Below the pieces are notes generated by a model. That model was given only the letters and a program-made list of their open reading frames with translations, was not told the DNA's origin and did not search any database. Below are positions 1-11,015 of a stretch of DNA of 64,000 bases, piece after piece (the stretch's first letter is position 1; each line of letters starts with the position of its first letter). A program made the translations under genes and the position numbers. The stretch is from Chondrus crispus. Taxonomy: Eukaryota > Rhodophyta > Florideophyceae > Gigartinales > Gigartinaceae. Location: the NCBI RefSeq assembly GCF_000350225.1, contig NW_005178881.1, forward strand, positions 68,739 to 132,738, given 5' to 3'.

Positions 1-68
1 GCCGTGAAACCGTTCTGGACTCAAGCTTTAATATCGCTGATCCGATTGGCGTCGTACCCGGGATAGAT

Positions 69-1145
69 ATGTTGGACCCTCACCCGGAGGGCAGAGACAT
101 CTATCTCCCAACCGTTCACGGTGCTACAGGGAGGACCACAGAAAATGTCCTCCCCATACTCGCCGGTACGGGCGACCCCTGCGAGACAGACAACCGCCTG
201 GGGCTCCCCGAGACAGAGAATCGGGACCCGTACCGGTTGAGCAGAAGACGTGCACCCGGCAAGCACAGGACCGAAGCGGAATACACCCGGTATTCCGACG
301 CAGAAGACCCCCGTCACAGGACGGATGAAGACCGCGAGGGACGCCGCTGGCGATACCGCGATAACCGCGAGGCACGCCACGGGCGATACCGCGATGCCGG
401 AGGGGGAGGATACCCCTCCGATGATGACCCATCCGGATCGGAAGACTCTCGTAGGCGGCGCCACAGGGCACGCCGCGATAGAAGCCGAGACCGTCACAGG
501 CACGACCCGTCCGACTCGGAAGACTACCACACCGAATCGGATGATGAGAGTCGTCGCCGGAGCAGACACCGCCGGGCTGCCCCAAAGAGCGACGTACGAC
601 GGCCCACGGTAATCAGGCCGCTCAATGACCTGTTTACCAAGGCCGTCAACTACAAGACCTACCGCCTGGAACGGTGTAGCTCGCGCTACGTCTCTACAGT
701 AGCGCGGCACATTAACCGTTACCGGAAAAAACTGGACGTGCAGATGAGGTCCCACACGTTCAGCGGTCAAGATCCTATTGCGGTATTGGGATTGCTCGCA
801 CGCCTCAAGATGGCGTGCGACCACAACGGGATTACAGAAGGAGCCGCCGTGTGGTGCTTCCAATTCTACCTGACCGGGCAGGCTCACGCCTTACTCCATT
901 CCCGCCTCAATGGAAACACCATGGCGGTTGACGTAGAGCGGCGCGAGCTGCCCCGGACATACCCGCAGGTGGTCAACTTTCTGTTGCGCACCTACGCTAC
1001 CGACGAGGTAATATCCGAAACGGTTGGGGATGTGACCTCCTTCCGTCAAAGTTCAAACATGACAGAGGAGGTCTACAGTAACCACCTCTGGGACAAGGCA
1101 CTCCGCTGCAGTACGGTATTCTCCGACAGGCGGTTGAAGTCCCTG
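69..1145 (+). pseudogene. gag: Retroelement A gag, N-terminal part (interrupted)
   Basis: This is the first part of a Gag polyprotein of a Ty3/gypsy-type LTR retrotransposon (element A). It opens with about 180 charged, Arg/Asp/Ser-rich residues and then enters a retrotransposon gag fold. The match is visible by comparison with the intact gag at 5536-7614: both share NY-(K/R)-(T/A)-YR near the domain start, a G-x-DPI-x-V motif, a V-N-(F/W)-LLRTYAT motif and the EGLLPA motif that lies beyond the break. The frame is open until 1145 and is cut there by a solo LTR. Removing that LTR and one copy of the CCCTG target restores an uninterrupted frame into 2277. The 5' end of element A lies outside the window, so the true start may be further left. 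The coding strand is inferred from the gag, protease, RT order. Confidence 0.85.
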
Positions 1146-2271
1146 TGTAGTGCAATGTGCCTGTCAGGCCGGAACCAGAGTCCAACGGTCCAGCGACAAC
1201 ACAACCAACAAACAACAACCAACAAGAGTTGCCGACGGCACAGCCCTACGGAGTGTCCGATTCTCCCTTTCCCTTTAAGTGGGTTTGCGGCCCACAGTAG
1301 CTCAAGTCCCTGATAGAGGGGGGCAAAAGGAAGAGGCCCGCCCCGGGACGAATGGTGGTAGAGTCTTGTACAGGCAGCTGCTCGGCGAGTTCGGGGCGGT
1401 GGTTAGGAAGCCGGGCCCGATGGGTCGTAAATCCAATGCTCGCGGAGCGCCTGTTACACCTTATACCCTTGATAAGGTCTTCGGCGGGGGCGTCGCAACG
1501 CAGCCCGACGGGAATTAGCAAACACGTAGCAGCGCTACACCTCCGTACTGCCTGATGGCAAAGTACCGACACCGGAACGGTCGCAACCTGTATCCGATGG
1601 AACCAACACTGTCCTGTATACACAACAGGACCTTCGAGGGAATCGTCGTCGCAACAGCCTCCGTCGGTGGACGTAAAAAAGTAGCAGCGCTACACCCACG
1701 TGTCGCCCGATGGCCAAGACACCCACACCGGTCCGGTCGCAACCAATGCCGATGGCACCAACAACAAACAAAAGAACCAACACAAGAGCCCGATGACTCC
1801 AGTCGTCACAATGCGGATCGCAATCAGGCACTGTGGAACCAACACAAGATAAGGGAATAGAACTAGAGATAGAAATAGAAAAGGATAGGTGAAATAAAGG
1901 AAAAGGAAAGGGAATCCCCGAGCGCAAAGTATAACGTAATCTGTGGTAAAAGGGAGCGTCTTGGGAAAGACGGCCTTCGACCAAGGCGATATTCAACTCT
2001 GGAAACTCGGGTTACCTTTACTGACTTGGTCGTCAGAGGGCTAAGGTATATATCGGCCCGCCGGAGCCAGTACAGTAGCTCGCGGCGCTAGATCCTAGAT
2101 CAATCTAGTGTCAGCGAAATTAATGCTAACTAATTAACTAAATAAAATAAAATAATTAAAAATCGAAACTGTGCAATTATTCACACGTGTGTCCCCCAAC
2201 CCAGACTACTTTTCATATCCAAATATTTTCCTTTCTTTTCACCCCCCTTTTCAGGTGCGTATTGCACTACA
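1146..2271 (+). mobile_element. Solo LTR, family b copy 1 (1126 bp), inserted in gag A
   Basis: The segment begins TGTAGTGCAAT and ends ATTGCACTACA, a perfect 11-bp terminal inverted repeat that includes the TG...CA ends of LTRs. It is flanked by a perfect 5-bp duplication, CCCTG (1141-1145 and 2272-2276). Inside are a TATATAT box (2047-2053) and AATAAA-rich AT sequence around 2140-2160, as expected of an LTR promoter and polyadenylation region on the + strand. Related copies lie at 16974-17916 (+) and 18972-20025 (-). There is no internal retroelement sequence, so it is a solo LTR left by LTR-LTR recombination. Several open frames inside it on both strands are not credible genes. The 11-bp inverted ends would also fit a DNA transposon, but the promoter layout and 5-bp duplication favour an LTR. 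Confidence 0.85.
2047..2053 (+). promoter_or_regulatory. Putative TATA box of LTR family b
   Basis: The heptamer TATATAT follows GGCTAAGG and precedes a GC-rich CCGGAGCC block. The same context recurs in the second + copy (around 17710) and, with variation, in the inverted copy near 19165, supporting a conserved core promoter. Confidence 0.5.
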
Positions 2272-3065
2272 CCCTGTTCGTCGAGGGGTTACTGCCCGCC
2301 ACGTGCGCGCAGGTTCCTAATTACCTCTACACGCACCCAGATGTGGACTACCAATTCGTCGCTCTCTATGCGCAAGCGATAGGGGAAACCAATCGGGATG
2401 CCCGTCGACAAGGGATGTCAGCCATGGCGCATCGAGGGCCGTCCGGAGCGGCAAGAAGATTTGACCGCACCGCAAGGACGAGGCCCGTGCTGTCGGTTGA
2501 GTCGACATCCGACATCCCGACGGCCGGGGGATTAGCTGAAGAAGCAATCCTGGCCGTGGCGGACCAAGCCGCCACGCCGACCTCCATGAGCTCGCCGCCG
2601 ACGAGTTACTATCCCTCGCCGGCAGCCTCGACGGCGGGCGCCCCTGTTCCGCCTGCCAACTCTGGCGATGGGCGCACAGGACCGTACGGGAGGCAAGGAC
2701 AGGATCCACGAGTCCGGTTCTCTGGCGGGAGGTTCCCCGGACCGCCACCGTGCCGGTCCTGCGTCGACACCACGCACCGACAAGAGGAGTGCCCCGTCGT
2801 TGCCGATGAGAGCCTGGGGGCCAAGCTTCTGGAGGCACGAGAGGCCAATTACCAGAAGCTACGCATCCGGCAGGGCCTCCGCGCGGGATCCCCGTTCAAC
2901 CGCCAGGGGCCGTCTGCTTGCCGAAACCAGCGTCAAACGACCGGCGCGGGCGTTGACGTGGTCGAGGAACCGCACCCCGACCATGCCAAAGACCACATGG
3001 CGCAAGCCGCGGATGAAACCCGCGAGGACTTGCTGCTGACGGGGGAAGCCGGGGAGGACGCGTAG
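2272..3065 (+). pseudogene. gag: Retroelement A gag, C-terminal part with zinc knuckle
   Basis: This is the continuation of gag A after the solo LTR. The frame resumes with FVEGLLPA, matching FIEGLLPA of the gag at 5536-7614, then runs through a Pro/Ser/Ala-rich linker to a CCHC zinc knuckle of the form C-x2-C-x4-H-x4-C (near 2755-2800) used for RNA packaging. It ends at a TAG at 3063-3065. The frame upstream of 2277 in the raw sequence belongs to the inserted LTR and should be ignored. The gene is inactive as it stands because of the insertion, although no other lesion is evident in this half. Confidence 0.8.
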
Positions 3066-3229
3066 AGGCGACGACGTCTCTCCCCGTGCTCAGCCTCAGA
3101 AGCTTAGGCACCCCCGATCCGGCTGCGCCGGTGGAAGCGCAGCCGGGTAACCGAACGGAAGTCTAGGCCATCTGCTTCTTCAAGGAGCAGAATTACAAGA
3201 TCTCCGCTACGGTTGGTCAGAAGCAGGCG

Positions 3230-4104
3230 TTGATGGTCGCCATCACGCCAGTGCTTGACTCAGGAGCCGGCCCGAACCTCATCCATTTACGGTGTATTGC
3301 CGAGTCGTTTCGACCATCGATAAATCCGGTTCGGAGCCCAGCGCTCATCGACGCGTCCAACCGCGCGATGAAGGCGATAGGAGAAATCCCCTTGCTCGTC
3401 CGAATCAGTGAGTTTGTGGCACGCGTCCCGTTCCTGGTAGTCACGAGCCTCGCCGTGGACTGTATCTTCGGTACGACCTTCCTGGATCGCCACGTCAAGG
3501 CGATCTTCCCACCGCAACGGAAGGTCGTGTTCCACGACGCGCCACCCGTGGCGTTGGTCAGAACAGCCCCTTCGAGGCACGACCGCAAGATGGCCTCGAG
3601 GAGCACCGCGAAACAACTACCACCGTCGGATAAACGGAGGCAAGTGGCATTGCCAGCCAACACACAGTCACGGAAGATCCGCCTCGTCAGAGGGGTGACA
3701 ATTCCCCCGATGACGCAGGCCATGGTGAGGGTCGCCACGCCGGTAGGGGGGTTATGTATTTCGCAGAGCTCCCCAAAAATCGCGCACAAGAAGTTGACTC
3801 TCATGGCCCAGGGGGTCATGGACGTGGTCCCCGAAAACCCGTTCTCGGTAATGCTCAGCAATTTTGGGCACCGCTCGGTTCAAATCCCGAAGCATACCGT
3901 AGTCGGACTGGCTCTTCCGTCGCCCACTCACATCCTGACCCTTGGCGAATGGGCGGCGGAAGCGGCCGAAGCTAAGGAAGGGGGAGGGATATTTAATTCC
4001 AGCCCCTCAACCGCGAAGGATGGCCCCAAAGAAGCTGCCGACAACCGTACGGACAAGGGCGGGGCTGAACAAGCCACGCCGCCCAAGGCGCCCCTCGGGG
4101 CGGT
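3230..4104 (+). pseudogene. pol: Retroelement A protease region of pol (interrupted)
   Basis: This is the start of element A pol, in a different frame from gag. The active-site triplet of a retropepsin-like aspartic protease is visible as LDSGAGPNLI near 3255, and the fold continues with a VDCIFGTTFLDRHV segment that corresponds to VILGCDFNDKVV in element D. A linker of about 130 residues follows. The frame is cut at 4104 by the insertion of a solo LTR and of element D, and it resumes in frame at 16119. About 160 bases separate the gag stop from the first ATG here, so pol translation must use frameshift or reinitiation if element A was ever active. Confidence 0.8.
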
Positions 4105-4751
4105 TGTAGTGCACTGTATATTATAGCGGGACAGCTGTCCCTACCCCGCCAAAATCGCGCTGAACCGCCACAACATGTACCACGGGTACACGTGGACTCC
4201 TTTGCCTCCCTATCGGACCCCGACGGTGGACACGTGTAGTCCCTTCGCACCCCGCGGGCCTATAGGGGCTTTACTTGGTCCTCTCTGGGCTACCCCCGTT
4301 ATATTCTAGGTATTCTACATTACAGTATAATTTAGCTTCGCCATTACGGCGACCGGGGACTGTATAGCCAACCTGATAATCAAAGTAAAGAGGCACGAAG
4401 CCTCGGGTTTTTTACATTGGTTCTGGATTGTAGGTTGTAGGCTCGACTCGGTACTGGCTCGCCCATACCGACCGAACCATCTACACCCCCTAGAATCCCA
4501 ACTGCGTTCCCCGCGCGCGTCGACCCAACCGCGCGAGACTTACGTGACTACTGTGCGACTCGCTCCCTTAGCGCTGTTTTCTCTTAATTCTACCCCTTTT
4601 ATTACTGACTATCGTGCTACTTTTCAACCGCGCGAGCCGCGCCCGGACCCCGGTTCCGGTCATCCACTGGGTGGTCTCCCGTTATCCCCTTACGCGTCCG
4701 ACCGCGCGTCGCTCTGCCTACGGCCCGCCACACGTGGCTGTAGTGCACGAC
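4105..4751 (+). mobile_element. Solo LTR, family d (older copy), left part
   Basis: This segment starts TGTAGTGCACTG and aligns along its length with the LTRs of element D, at visibly lower identity (many substitutions and small indels). Its last 6 bases lie on the far side of element D at 16113-16118. The target duplication is GCGGT, seen at 4100-4104 and 16119-16123. It is a solo LTR that entered the protease/RT linker of element A and was itself the target of element D. Confidence 0.85.
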
Positions 4752-5400
4752 TGTAGTGCACTGTACTCGGTACCGGGACAGCTGTCCTAATCTCGCCAAA
4801 ATCGCGCTCGCCACCACCACGTGTACCACGGGTACACGTGGACTCCTGTCTCTCTGCCGGACCATACCGGTGGACACGTGTGAGCCCTCTGCCACCTGTC
4901 GGGTCTATAAGGGCCGTTACTTGGTCCCCTCGGGGCTACACCCGTTATATTCTAGTTACTCTAATTTACAGTATAATTTAGCTTCGCCATGACGGCGACG
5001 GGGACTATATAGTCAACCCGATGATGATCAAAGTAAAGAGGCACGAAGCCTCGGGTCTTTTACCTTGGTTTCTGGATTCCAGGTTGTAGCCTCGACTCGG
5101 TACTGGCTCGCCCATACCGACCGAGCCATCTACACCCCTGGAATCCCAACTGCCTTCCCCGCGCGCGTCGACCCCAACCGCGCGAGCGCTACGTTAATTA
5201 CTGTGCTGTCCGTTCTGTTAGTTCTGTTTTTCCTTTAATTCATCTTCTTTATTGCTGACTACGTTGCTACTTTCCTACCGCGCAAGCCGCGCCCGGATCC
5301 CGGTTCCGGTCATCCACCGGGTGGTCTCCCGAATTTCCTTACGCGTCCGAACGCGCGTCGCTCTGCCTACAGCCGCCACCCGTGGCTGTAGTGCACGACA
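4752..5400 (+). repeat. 5' LTR of element D
   Basis: It begins TGTAGTGCACTG and ends GTGCACGACA, 649 bp. A TATAA-like motif sits at 4906-4910. It is identical to the 3' LTR except at 4910 (A here, G at 15622), which changes the last base of the TATAA motif. The older solo LTR has TATAG at the corresponding place, so the A is probably the derived state. Confidence 0.95.
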
Positions 5401-5403
5401 GTT

Positions 5404-5420
5404 TGGTCTCCCGACCTAGA
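5404..5420 (+). other. Putative primer-binding site of element D
   Basis: Three bases after the LTR the sequence TGGTCTCCCGACC begins with TGG, the complement of the CCA end of a tRNA, as in minus-strand primer sites. The tRNA identity was not determined. Confidence 0.5.
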
Positions 5421-5535
5421 AACAGTCGATACTCTCGTGCATCCGAGTGTCCTCTTTCTTCCCTGATCTACTTTCCCTTTCTATCTCTCCTACCTACGCT
5501 TTTCCCTCACGCACCGATCGTTAGGTGTATTTGCC

Positions 5536-7614
5536 ATGGTGTCCGGCTCCGAGTCGTCCCATGACACTCGTCCGAGAGACGTCCCAGCGCCCGTCGCGGC
5601 GTGGATCACGCGGAACCGCCGCGAAGGACTCCGTCAAGCCGAGAGGTTCTCTCTCAACTTAATCGAGGAAAAACCCAACTCGCACACCGCCAAGATACGC
5701 GAGATGTTGGACAGCCTTGTTGCTGGTAAGATCGCCGCTCACGCGGAGGTACAGTCCCAACAGGGACGTGATCGCCTCGCCGCACTAGAAGGCGTTCTAA
5801 CTCGAGCGTGGCAGAAGGACATCGGGTCCACCGTCGACGAGACGCTCCTTCCCCTACGGGAGGAAGTAGATCGCCTGACGCAGGAAGTCAACGACCTCCG
5901 TCGGCGTAACCTCGCTTTGGAAACGGCGCAGACACGACCCGCCCCCGGTAGACCGGACGAGTCGACCGCGTCGAAGCCAAGACCCAACCCGCAGCTACAT
6001 GCGTTACAACCGTTGGACGAAAATCTACTGTTCGCCGACGTCACGAAATCGGCTCTCACGGCCGCTGGGATCCCGTTCCCCGATCCCCTGACGATGGAAG
6101 GACACCGAGATCCTACCCCGGACCTAGCGGCCGCCCGAGGCCCGTCACCAAGATCGTCTCGCGACAAGAAGGTCAAGACCGAAGGCCACCGTCACAAGTC
6201 CGGCCACGGAAGCCGACCTGAACCGGAGGATTTCTCCGGTTACTCGGGCGGATTGCCGCCCTCAGCTTCAGAATCCGACTCCGATTCGGACTCCGAAGCC
6301 GAGGCATTCACGGTACCACAACCGACCTTCGGCCCTAAGGCGAAGGGTGTCACGGTGTGGAAACCGACCAACCACCGCTTCCGCGGCGCGTGTAATTATC
6401 GAGCTTACCGTCTCGTGAATACCGACCCCACGGTCGATGCAAAGGTGTACGCCACGACGCGTAAGCGCGTGCAATATCTCCTCGTCGTAATGGGAGAGTG
6501 CAAGTTTAACGGGTCCGACCCGATCAAAGTCATCAGCTTTTTGGCTAGATGTAAGGAGAATTTCGACAATGCAGAAATGTCGGAGGCAATGGCTCCAATG
6601 GCCTTGCCGCATCTTCTCAACCCGCCGGCGAAGGAGGCGTATGAATCCCATCGAGGATATTTCCGACGCAATCAAGGGATTGCGTCGTGGCCAGCAGCAG
6701 TGAACTGGTTGCTTCGTACGTATGCTACGAATATTCAGATCGAGCAAGCGCTCTCTGTGGTCCGGGATTTACGCCAAAAACCCGGCGAAGTGGAGACCGA
6801 GTATGCGACTCGTATGTTAACCGCCCTCGCCCGGTGTGGGGACATCCATTCCCCCTATGAACGCACTACCTTCTTCATAGAGGGCCTCCTTCCGGCGATC
6901 AAGCCGTTGGTGCTCCAAGCAAGGGAGAATCGCCCCCGATCCTCATTCGAGGACACGGTGGCCGAAGCCCGCGCTCAAGGGGCGGCCTACCGCGCGCAGA
7001 CGGCTGGCGGGAGAAGACGCGTCGACTTCGCGAGACCCGCCGCCAAGCAAGTGTTGGCGATGGCAGACAGTATGCCCTCATTGGCAACCGCGGGTCTGAC
7101 CCCAAGCTATCATACCGGCCTGGACGCCGAGAACTTCCTCGCCAATGACGAGCCATTCGCCGCCGCAGCTGGGTCACCCTCAATTCCCACCGAGGAATCC
7201 TCATTCAACGACAAGGATTCGTTGTTCTACGGAGAGCGGCGGCCGAACTACAAGGACCCACCCCGGCTTCCGAGACCCCGCGAGAAGTCTCCCGGTTGGG
7301 CCGGTCGAGAGGGAACCCGGGACATGAAGACACCTTCCCCGCAAATCATCTGCTACACCTGCTACAAAGTCGGGGATCATATTAACCCCGACTGTAGCAT
7401 GAAGGTGCGCGATGTGTCGCTCGTCCCTCATAATTTTGAGAAGCTCACGGCGGCACAGAAGGCCCGTGTTCCGGCAGACGCGTACTTGCGCGCTGTAGCC
7501 CTCCTCAGTTTCGAGGCGAATCGGCTGATCGCACCCGTCTTGCCGTCGAAGTCTCCCTCCGCTTCGGAGAAGTCAAGCCCCCCGAGCGGCAAGACCGCAC
7601 CTCCGAAAAACTAG
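5536..7614 (+). CDS. gag: Element D Gag polyprotein
   Basis: A 692-residue open frame starts at an ATG 135 bases after the LTR. Residues 60-140 are predicted coiled-coil-like (heptad-rich, charged), residues 150-270 are low-complexity, and residues about 290-480 form the retrotransposon gag domain, with NWLLRTYAT, an LRQKPGE segment and FFIEGLLPAI. A zinc knuckle CYTC...GDH...DC near residue 615 has C-x2-C-x5-H-x4-C spacing, one residue longer than the usual C-x2-C-x4-H-x4-C. It assembles virus-like particles and packages the RNA. The frame is fully intact, unlike pol. The following pol frame begins after the stop in a different register. Confidence 0.92.
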   Translation: MVSGSESSHDTRPRDVPAPVAAWITRNRREGLRQAERFSLNLIEEKPNSHTAKIREMLDSLVAGKIAAHAEVQSQQGRDRLAALEGVLTRAWQKDIGSTVDETLLPLREEVDRLTQEVNDLRRRNLALETAQTRPAPGRPDESTASKPRPNPQLHALQPLDENLLFADVTKSALTAAGIPFPDPLTMEGHRDPTPDLAAARGPSPRSSRDKKVKTEGHRHKSGHGSRPEPEDFSGYSGGLPPSASESDSDSDSEAEAFTVPQPTFGPKAKGVTVWKPTNHRFRGACNYRAYRLVNTDPTVDAKVYATTRKRVQYLLVVMGECKFNGSDPIKVISFLARCKENFDNAEMSEAMAPMALPHLLNPPAKEAYESHRGYFRRNQGIASWPAAVNWLLRTYATNIQIEQALSVVRDLRQKPGEVETEYATRMLTALARCGDIHSPYERTTFFIEGLLPAIKPLVLQARENRPRSSFEDTVAEARAQGAAYRAQTAGGRRRVDFARPAAKQVLAMADSMPSLATAGLTPSYHTGLDAENFLANDEPFAAAAGSPSIPTEESSFNDKDSLFYGERRPNYKDPPRLPRPREKSPGWAGREGTRDMKTPSPQIICYTCYKVGDHINPDCSMKVRDVSLVPHNFEKLTAAQKARVPADAYLRAVALLSFEANRLIAPVLPSKSPSASEKSSPPSGKTAPPKN

Positions 7615-8697
7615 GAGACCCACAGCTGAAAATCGCTAACATTCCATCGCGGGACACCGCGTCACCTCCGCCCCCGAAATCGGCGATCCGCGTCTTGGGG
7701 CGGAGACACGCTCGCCAAGCGAGCCCCTCCAACCACGATCCGACGGGCATGGGGACGCTCCGCCGACCGTGGCGTCTTAACAACGGGAGGCGCTCCCCCG
7801 ATGACGAGGCCGTCGAGCCAATTTGTACACTGTCTCGACGTAATTACAAGGTCTACGCCGACCTTGGGCTCACCACCTCCATCATGGTGCGTCAACTCAC
7901 CATCCTGGACACGGGTGCCGGCTCCAATTTTGTCCGCGCCGACACCCTGCCCAAGGGATGGGAGAGCTTAATCGAACCGGGGGAAGTCCCGACGATCGCG
8001 GACGCGAATGGGCGGCCGTTACGAACAAGCGGGTCCATCACCCTCCTTGTTCGACTAGCAACTCGCACCATGAAATGCAAGTTCGTCGTGTGCGAGCGCC
8101 TGGCAGCCCCTGTCATCCTGGGCTGTGACTTTAACGACAAGGTCGTCGAGGCCATCTATCCACGTCGGAAGGTGGTCGAGCTCGATGATGGGACGAAAGT
8201 CTCCATCGTCAGAAAACCGGCAACTCGTCGAGCCGAAGCACCTCCGCTCCCCTCGGAGCAGGAGTATGAAAACGACCCGGGTCGAGTTTCCCCCAAACTC
8301 AAGGTTTCTCGTCCGGTTACCATACCACCCGGGACGCAAGCCTGGGTGCATGTGACCAACGGTCGTACGGGTCTTTCCGTATTGGAACCCCAACCAGCAG
8401 TTATATGCGAAACACCGCGTCTCCCTGTCGAATGGGGTCGCGCACATCACCGCACTTCGAGAGCTCAAGGTCTTGGTAGCCAACTTCGCCTCAGCCCCCA
8501 AGCGCCTCTCGAAGAACCAGGTGCTGGGGTACGTTACCCCTCATCCGCGTGCCATGATACGCACCGCGATGCCTCTCGACGCCCTCCTAGCGGCGGAATT
8601 TACAGAAGGGGATAAGCCCCAATCTGAGAAGGGGGAGGAGCTCCCCCCGGCTTCGTCGAAGGAAGAACCCCCAGAATTTGATGCTGTCTCCGTCTAA
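7615..8697 (+). pseudogene. pol: Element D pol: protease and linker, frameshifted
   Basis: The protease is an aspartic retropepsin with the LDTGAGSNFV active site near 7905-7935 and the conserved VILGCDF segment near 8115. It has no ATG early in its frame, so it would be made by readthrough or frameshift from gag. A frameshift near 8390-8410 moves the coding sequence from the frame of 7695 to the frame of 8473; downstream residues (VSLSNGVAHITALREL) line up with element A only after the shift. In the second frame a TAA at 8695-8697 separates the protease/linker from the RT, with homologous sequence continuing directly after it. Confidence 0.85.
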
Positions 8698-9959
8698 CAT
8701 CTGCCGTCGCATGTCCGCACGCGAGTACGTGACATGCTTACGCCGTACTCCCGTATGTGGAGTGGCGATCTCGGGGAAGTCCGGGCTACGCAGCACCGGA
8801 TCAAACTCAACCCCGGCTCGAAGTCGTTTCGATGTCAGCCATATCGGGCTGGACCTCGGTCTCGACAAGCCGAACAAGACGCCGTGGATGGGATGATCTC
8901 AAGCGGGGTCATCTCCCGATCACAATCAGAATGGGCATCCCTGGTGGTTCTCATTCCCAAACCGGATGGATCCCTCCGTTTCTGCGTCGATTACAGACGT
9001 TTGAACGCGATGACAGTACGGGACACTTACCCGATTCCTCGCATGGACGAGTGTCTGGACTCGCTCGGCGAAGCGAACGTGTTCACAACTCTAGATTGTA
9101 ACTCGGGTTATTGGCAAATCCCCGTTGCGGAAGAAGACCGTCCGAAAACCACGTTCACGTGTCATGCCGGTACTTATCAATTTAACCGAATGCCGTTCGG
9201 GCTAATGAACGCGCCCGCCACGTTCCAACGGATGTTGGACATTCTCCTCTCTGGATACCGATGGAAGAGCTGCCTCATCTATCTAGATGACATTATCATA
9301 TCTCGAAGGATTATGAAACTCATCTCAAGGATGTCAAGGTTATTCTCTCTGCGTTACAACAAGAGGGGTTATCACTGAAATTGAACAAGTGTAAATTCTT
9401 TCAGGACTCCGTGGAGTACCTGGGCCACATCATTCGACCCGGGGAACTTCATGTCCACCCGAAGAATGTCTCGGCCTTGGCCGAGGCCAAGCCGCCACGA
9501 ACCCAGACCGAGCTCCGCTCGTTTCTGGGTATGTGTAACGTGTACCGACGTTTCGTCGATCACTTCGCCAAGATTGCGGCGCCGTTGACGTCCATGCTCA
9601 AGAAGGGAGAGCCCGATCGGCTCCCCGAACTGGACGAAGATCGCAGGTCTGCCTTCGAAGCTCTGAAGACTTGCCTGATTTCCCCGCCGATCTTGCGACT
9701 ACCGCGGCTGGGGCTACCGTATTCCCTCGACACGGATGCATCCGACGCCCAACTCGGTTGCACGTTATTACAGCAACACGAGGATGGTAACAAATACCCT
9801 GTCGGGTTCTGGTCGCGAACGCTCTCGTCGGCGGAAAGGAATTACTCCACGACGGAGAAAGAATGTTTGGCCATCGTGTGGGCCATTCAGACGCTGCGTC
9901 CTTACTTGGAACGCTAGCGATTTACGGTCAACACCGACCATCTTTCCCTTCGCTGGTTA
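8698..9959 (+). pseudogene. pol: Element D pol: reverse transcriptase and RNase H, broken
   Basis: RT copies the RNA into DNA. Visible RT motifs are the KPDGSLRFCVDYRRLN block, the TFTCHAGTYQF and MPFGLMNAPATFQRM blocks, and the catalytic YLDD box near 9280. One base appears to be missing at about 9303, after which the RT continues in the next frame with an LNKCKFF segment. The RNase H domain follows with DTDASD (about 9733) and TEKECLAI. An in-frame TAG at 9915-9917 interrupts RNase H shortly before the conserved VNTDHLSLRWL motif. Together with the TAA at 8695 this gives at least three lesions in RT-RNase H. Confidence 0.9.
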
Positions 9960-11015
9960 GTGAATTTCGCCGACGCAAGCGGGCGTTTAGCACGGTGGCG
10001 CTTGCGCCTAGCCGAGTTTGACTTCGACGTCACGCACGTGAAGGGCATCAAGAATTGTCTCGCCGACGCCCTCAGTCGAATACCGTCTACAGGGGGCACA
10101 ACCGTCCCCATCGACGAAGAAATACCGTGCTTCTCCATGTTGGAGTTTCACAAAGACAAGCCGGAAGTGGAATCCGAGGAGTGGGACGACGACATTCACG
10201 ACGGATGCTTCGCCCTCGCCCCCCCGGCTTCCAAGGCCGCAATTACACACGACCAGATTGTACTCGCTCAACACTCCGACCCGTTCTGTAAGGAGATCGC
10301 TTCCCATCTTAAGAAAGGGGAGGGTGTGGCCCAAATTCGCCTCTCCAAGTTCTTCATGAACAAGGAAGGGGTACTTTGTCGGAAAGCGCACCTTGACGGT
10401 GTTGAGCAAATCGTCGTACCAACCACTCTGCGCGAGCGAGTGTTGTATATGGCGCATTACCCCGCCGCCTCGGGACACCCCGGAGGCAGGCGTCTGTTCT
10501 ACACATTAAGACAACGGTACTACTGGCCGAGTATGTCCGTCGACGCATACGCCACAGTGAGAAGGTGCTCCGACTGTGCGAAAGCGCGCATTAAATTGCG
10601 TAAGCACAAGGTGAAGTTGAAAACGTTCCCTCCGATGGGACCCTTGGAGTTTATCGCTATTCACATCCTAGGCGAACTACCCAGAACACCAAGAGGCAAT
10701 CGATACCTCTTGGTAATATCTGATCGTTACTCAAAGCTGACCCGAACGGTGCCGCTTAAGAGAATTACCGCCGAGACCGTTGCTCAGGCGTTCGTCACAC
10801 ACTGGGTCTTCGTATACGGAGCCCCAGTGAAGCTACTCTCCGACAATGGGAGTCAATTCACGTCAAGGTTCTTCCTTGCCGTGTGTAAAATCCTTCCCGT
10901 AGAAAGCGTGTTCACCACAGCTTATCACTCACAAGCTAATGGACAGGTGGAGAGGTTCAACCGCACCCTGGTGTCCTCCCTACGACGCTACCTAGCCGAC
11001 AACCAACGCGATTGA
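9960..11015 (+). pseudogene. pol: Element D pol: end of RNase H and integrase core
   Basis: The frame ends RNase H with HVKGIKNCLADALSR and then enters the integrase. The zinc-binding HHCC module spans about 10450-10580 (HYPAASGHPG ... CSDC). In the catalytic core the second Asp (SDNGSQF, near 10840) and the Glu (QVERFNRTL) are present. The first catalytic Asp, normally in a MD-(I/L)-LG-P motif, is replaced by His (IHILG, codon CAC at 10662-10664, one base from GAC). A TGA at 11013-11015 ends the frame, and homologous sequence resumes directly after it. Integrase from this copy should be inactive. Confidence 0.88.

Noticed and set aside
1246-1996. Open frames on the minus strand inside the first family b LTR
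   Set aside because: They lie wholly in an LTR, start and stop differently in the other two LTR copies and have no conserved motifs.
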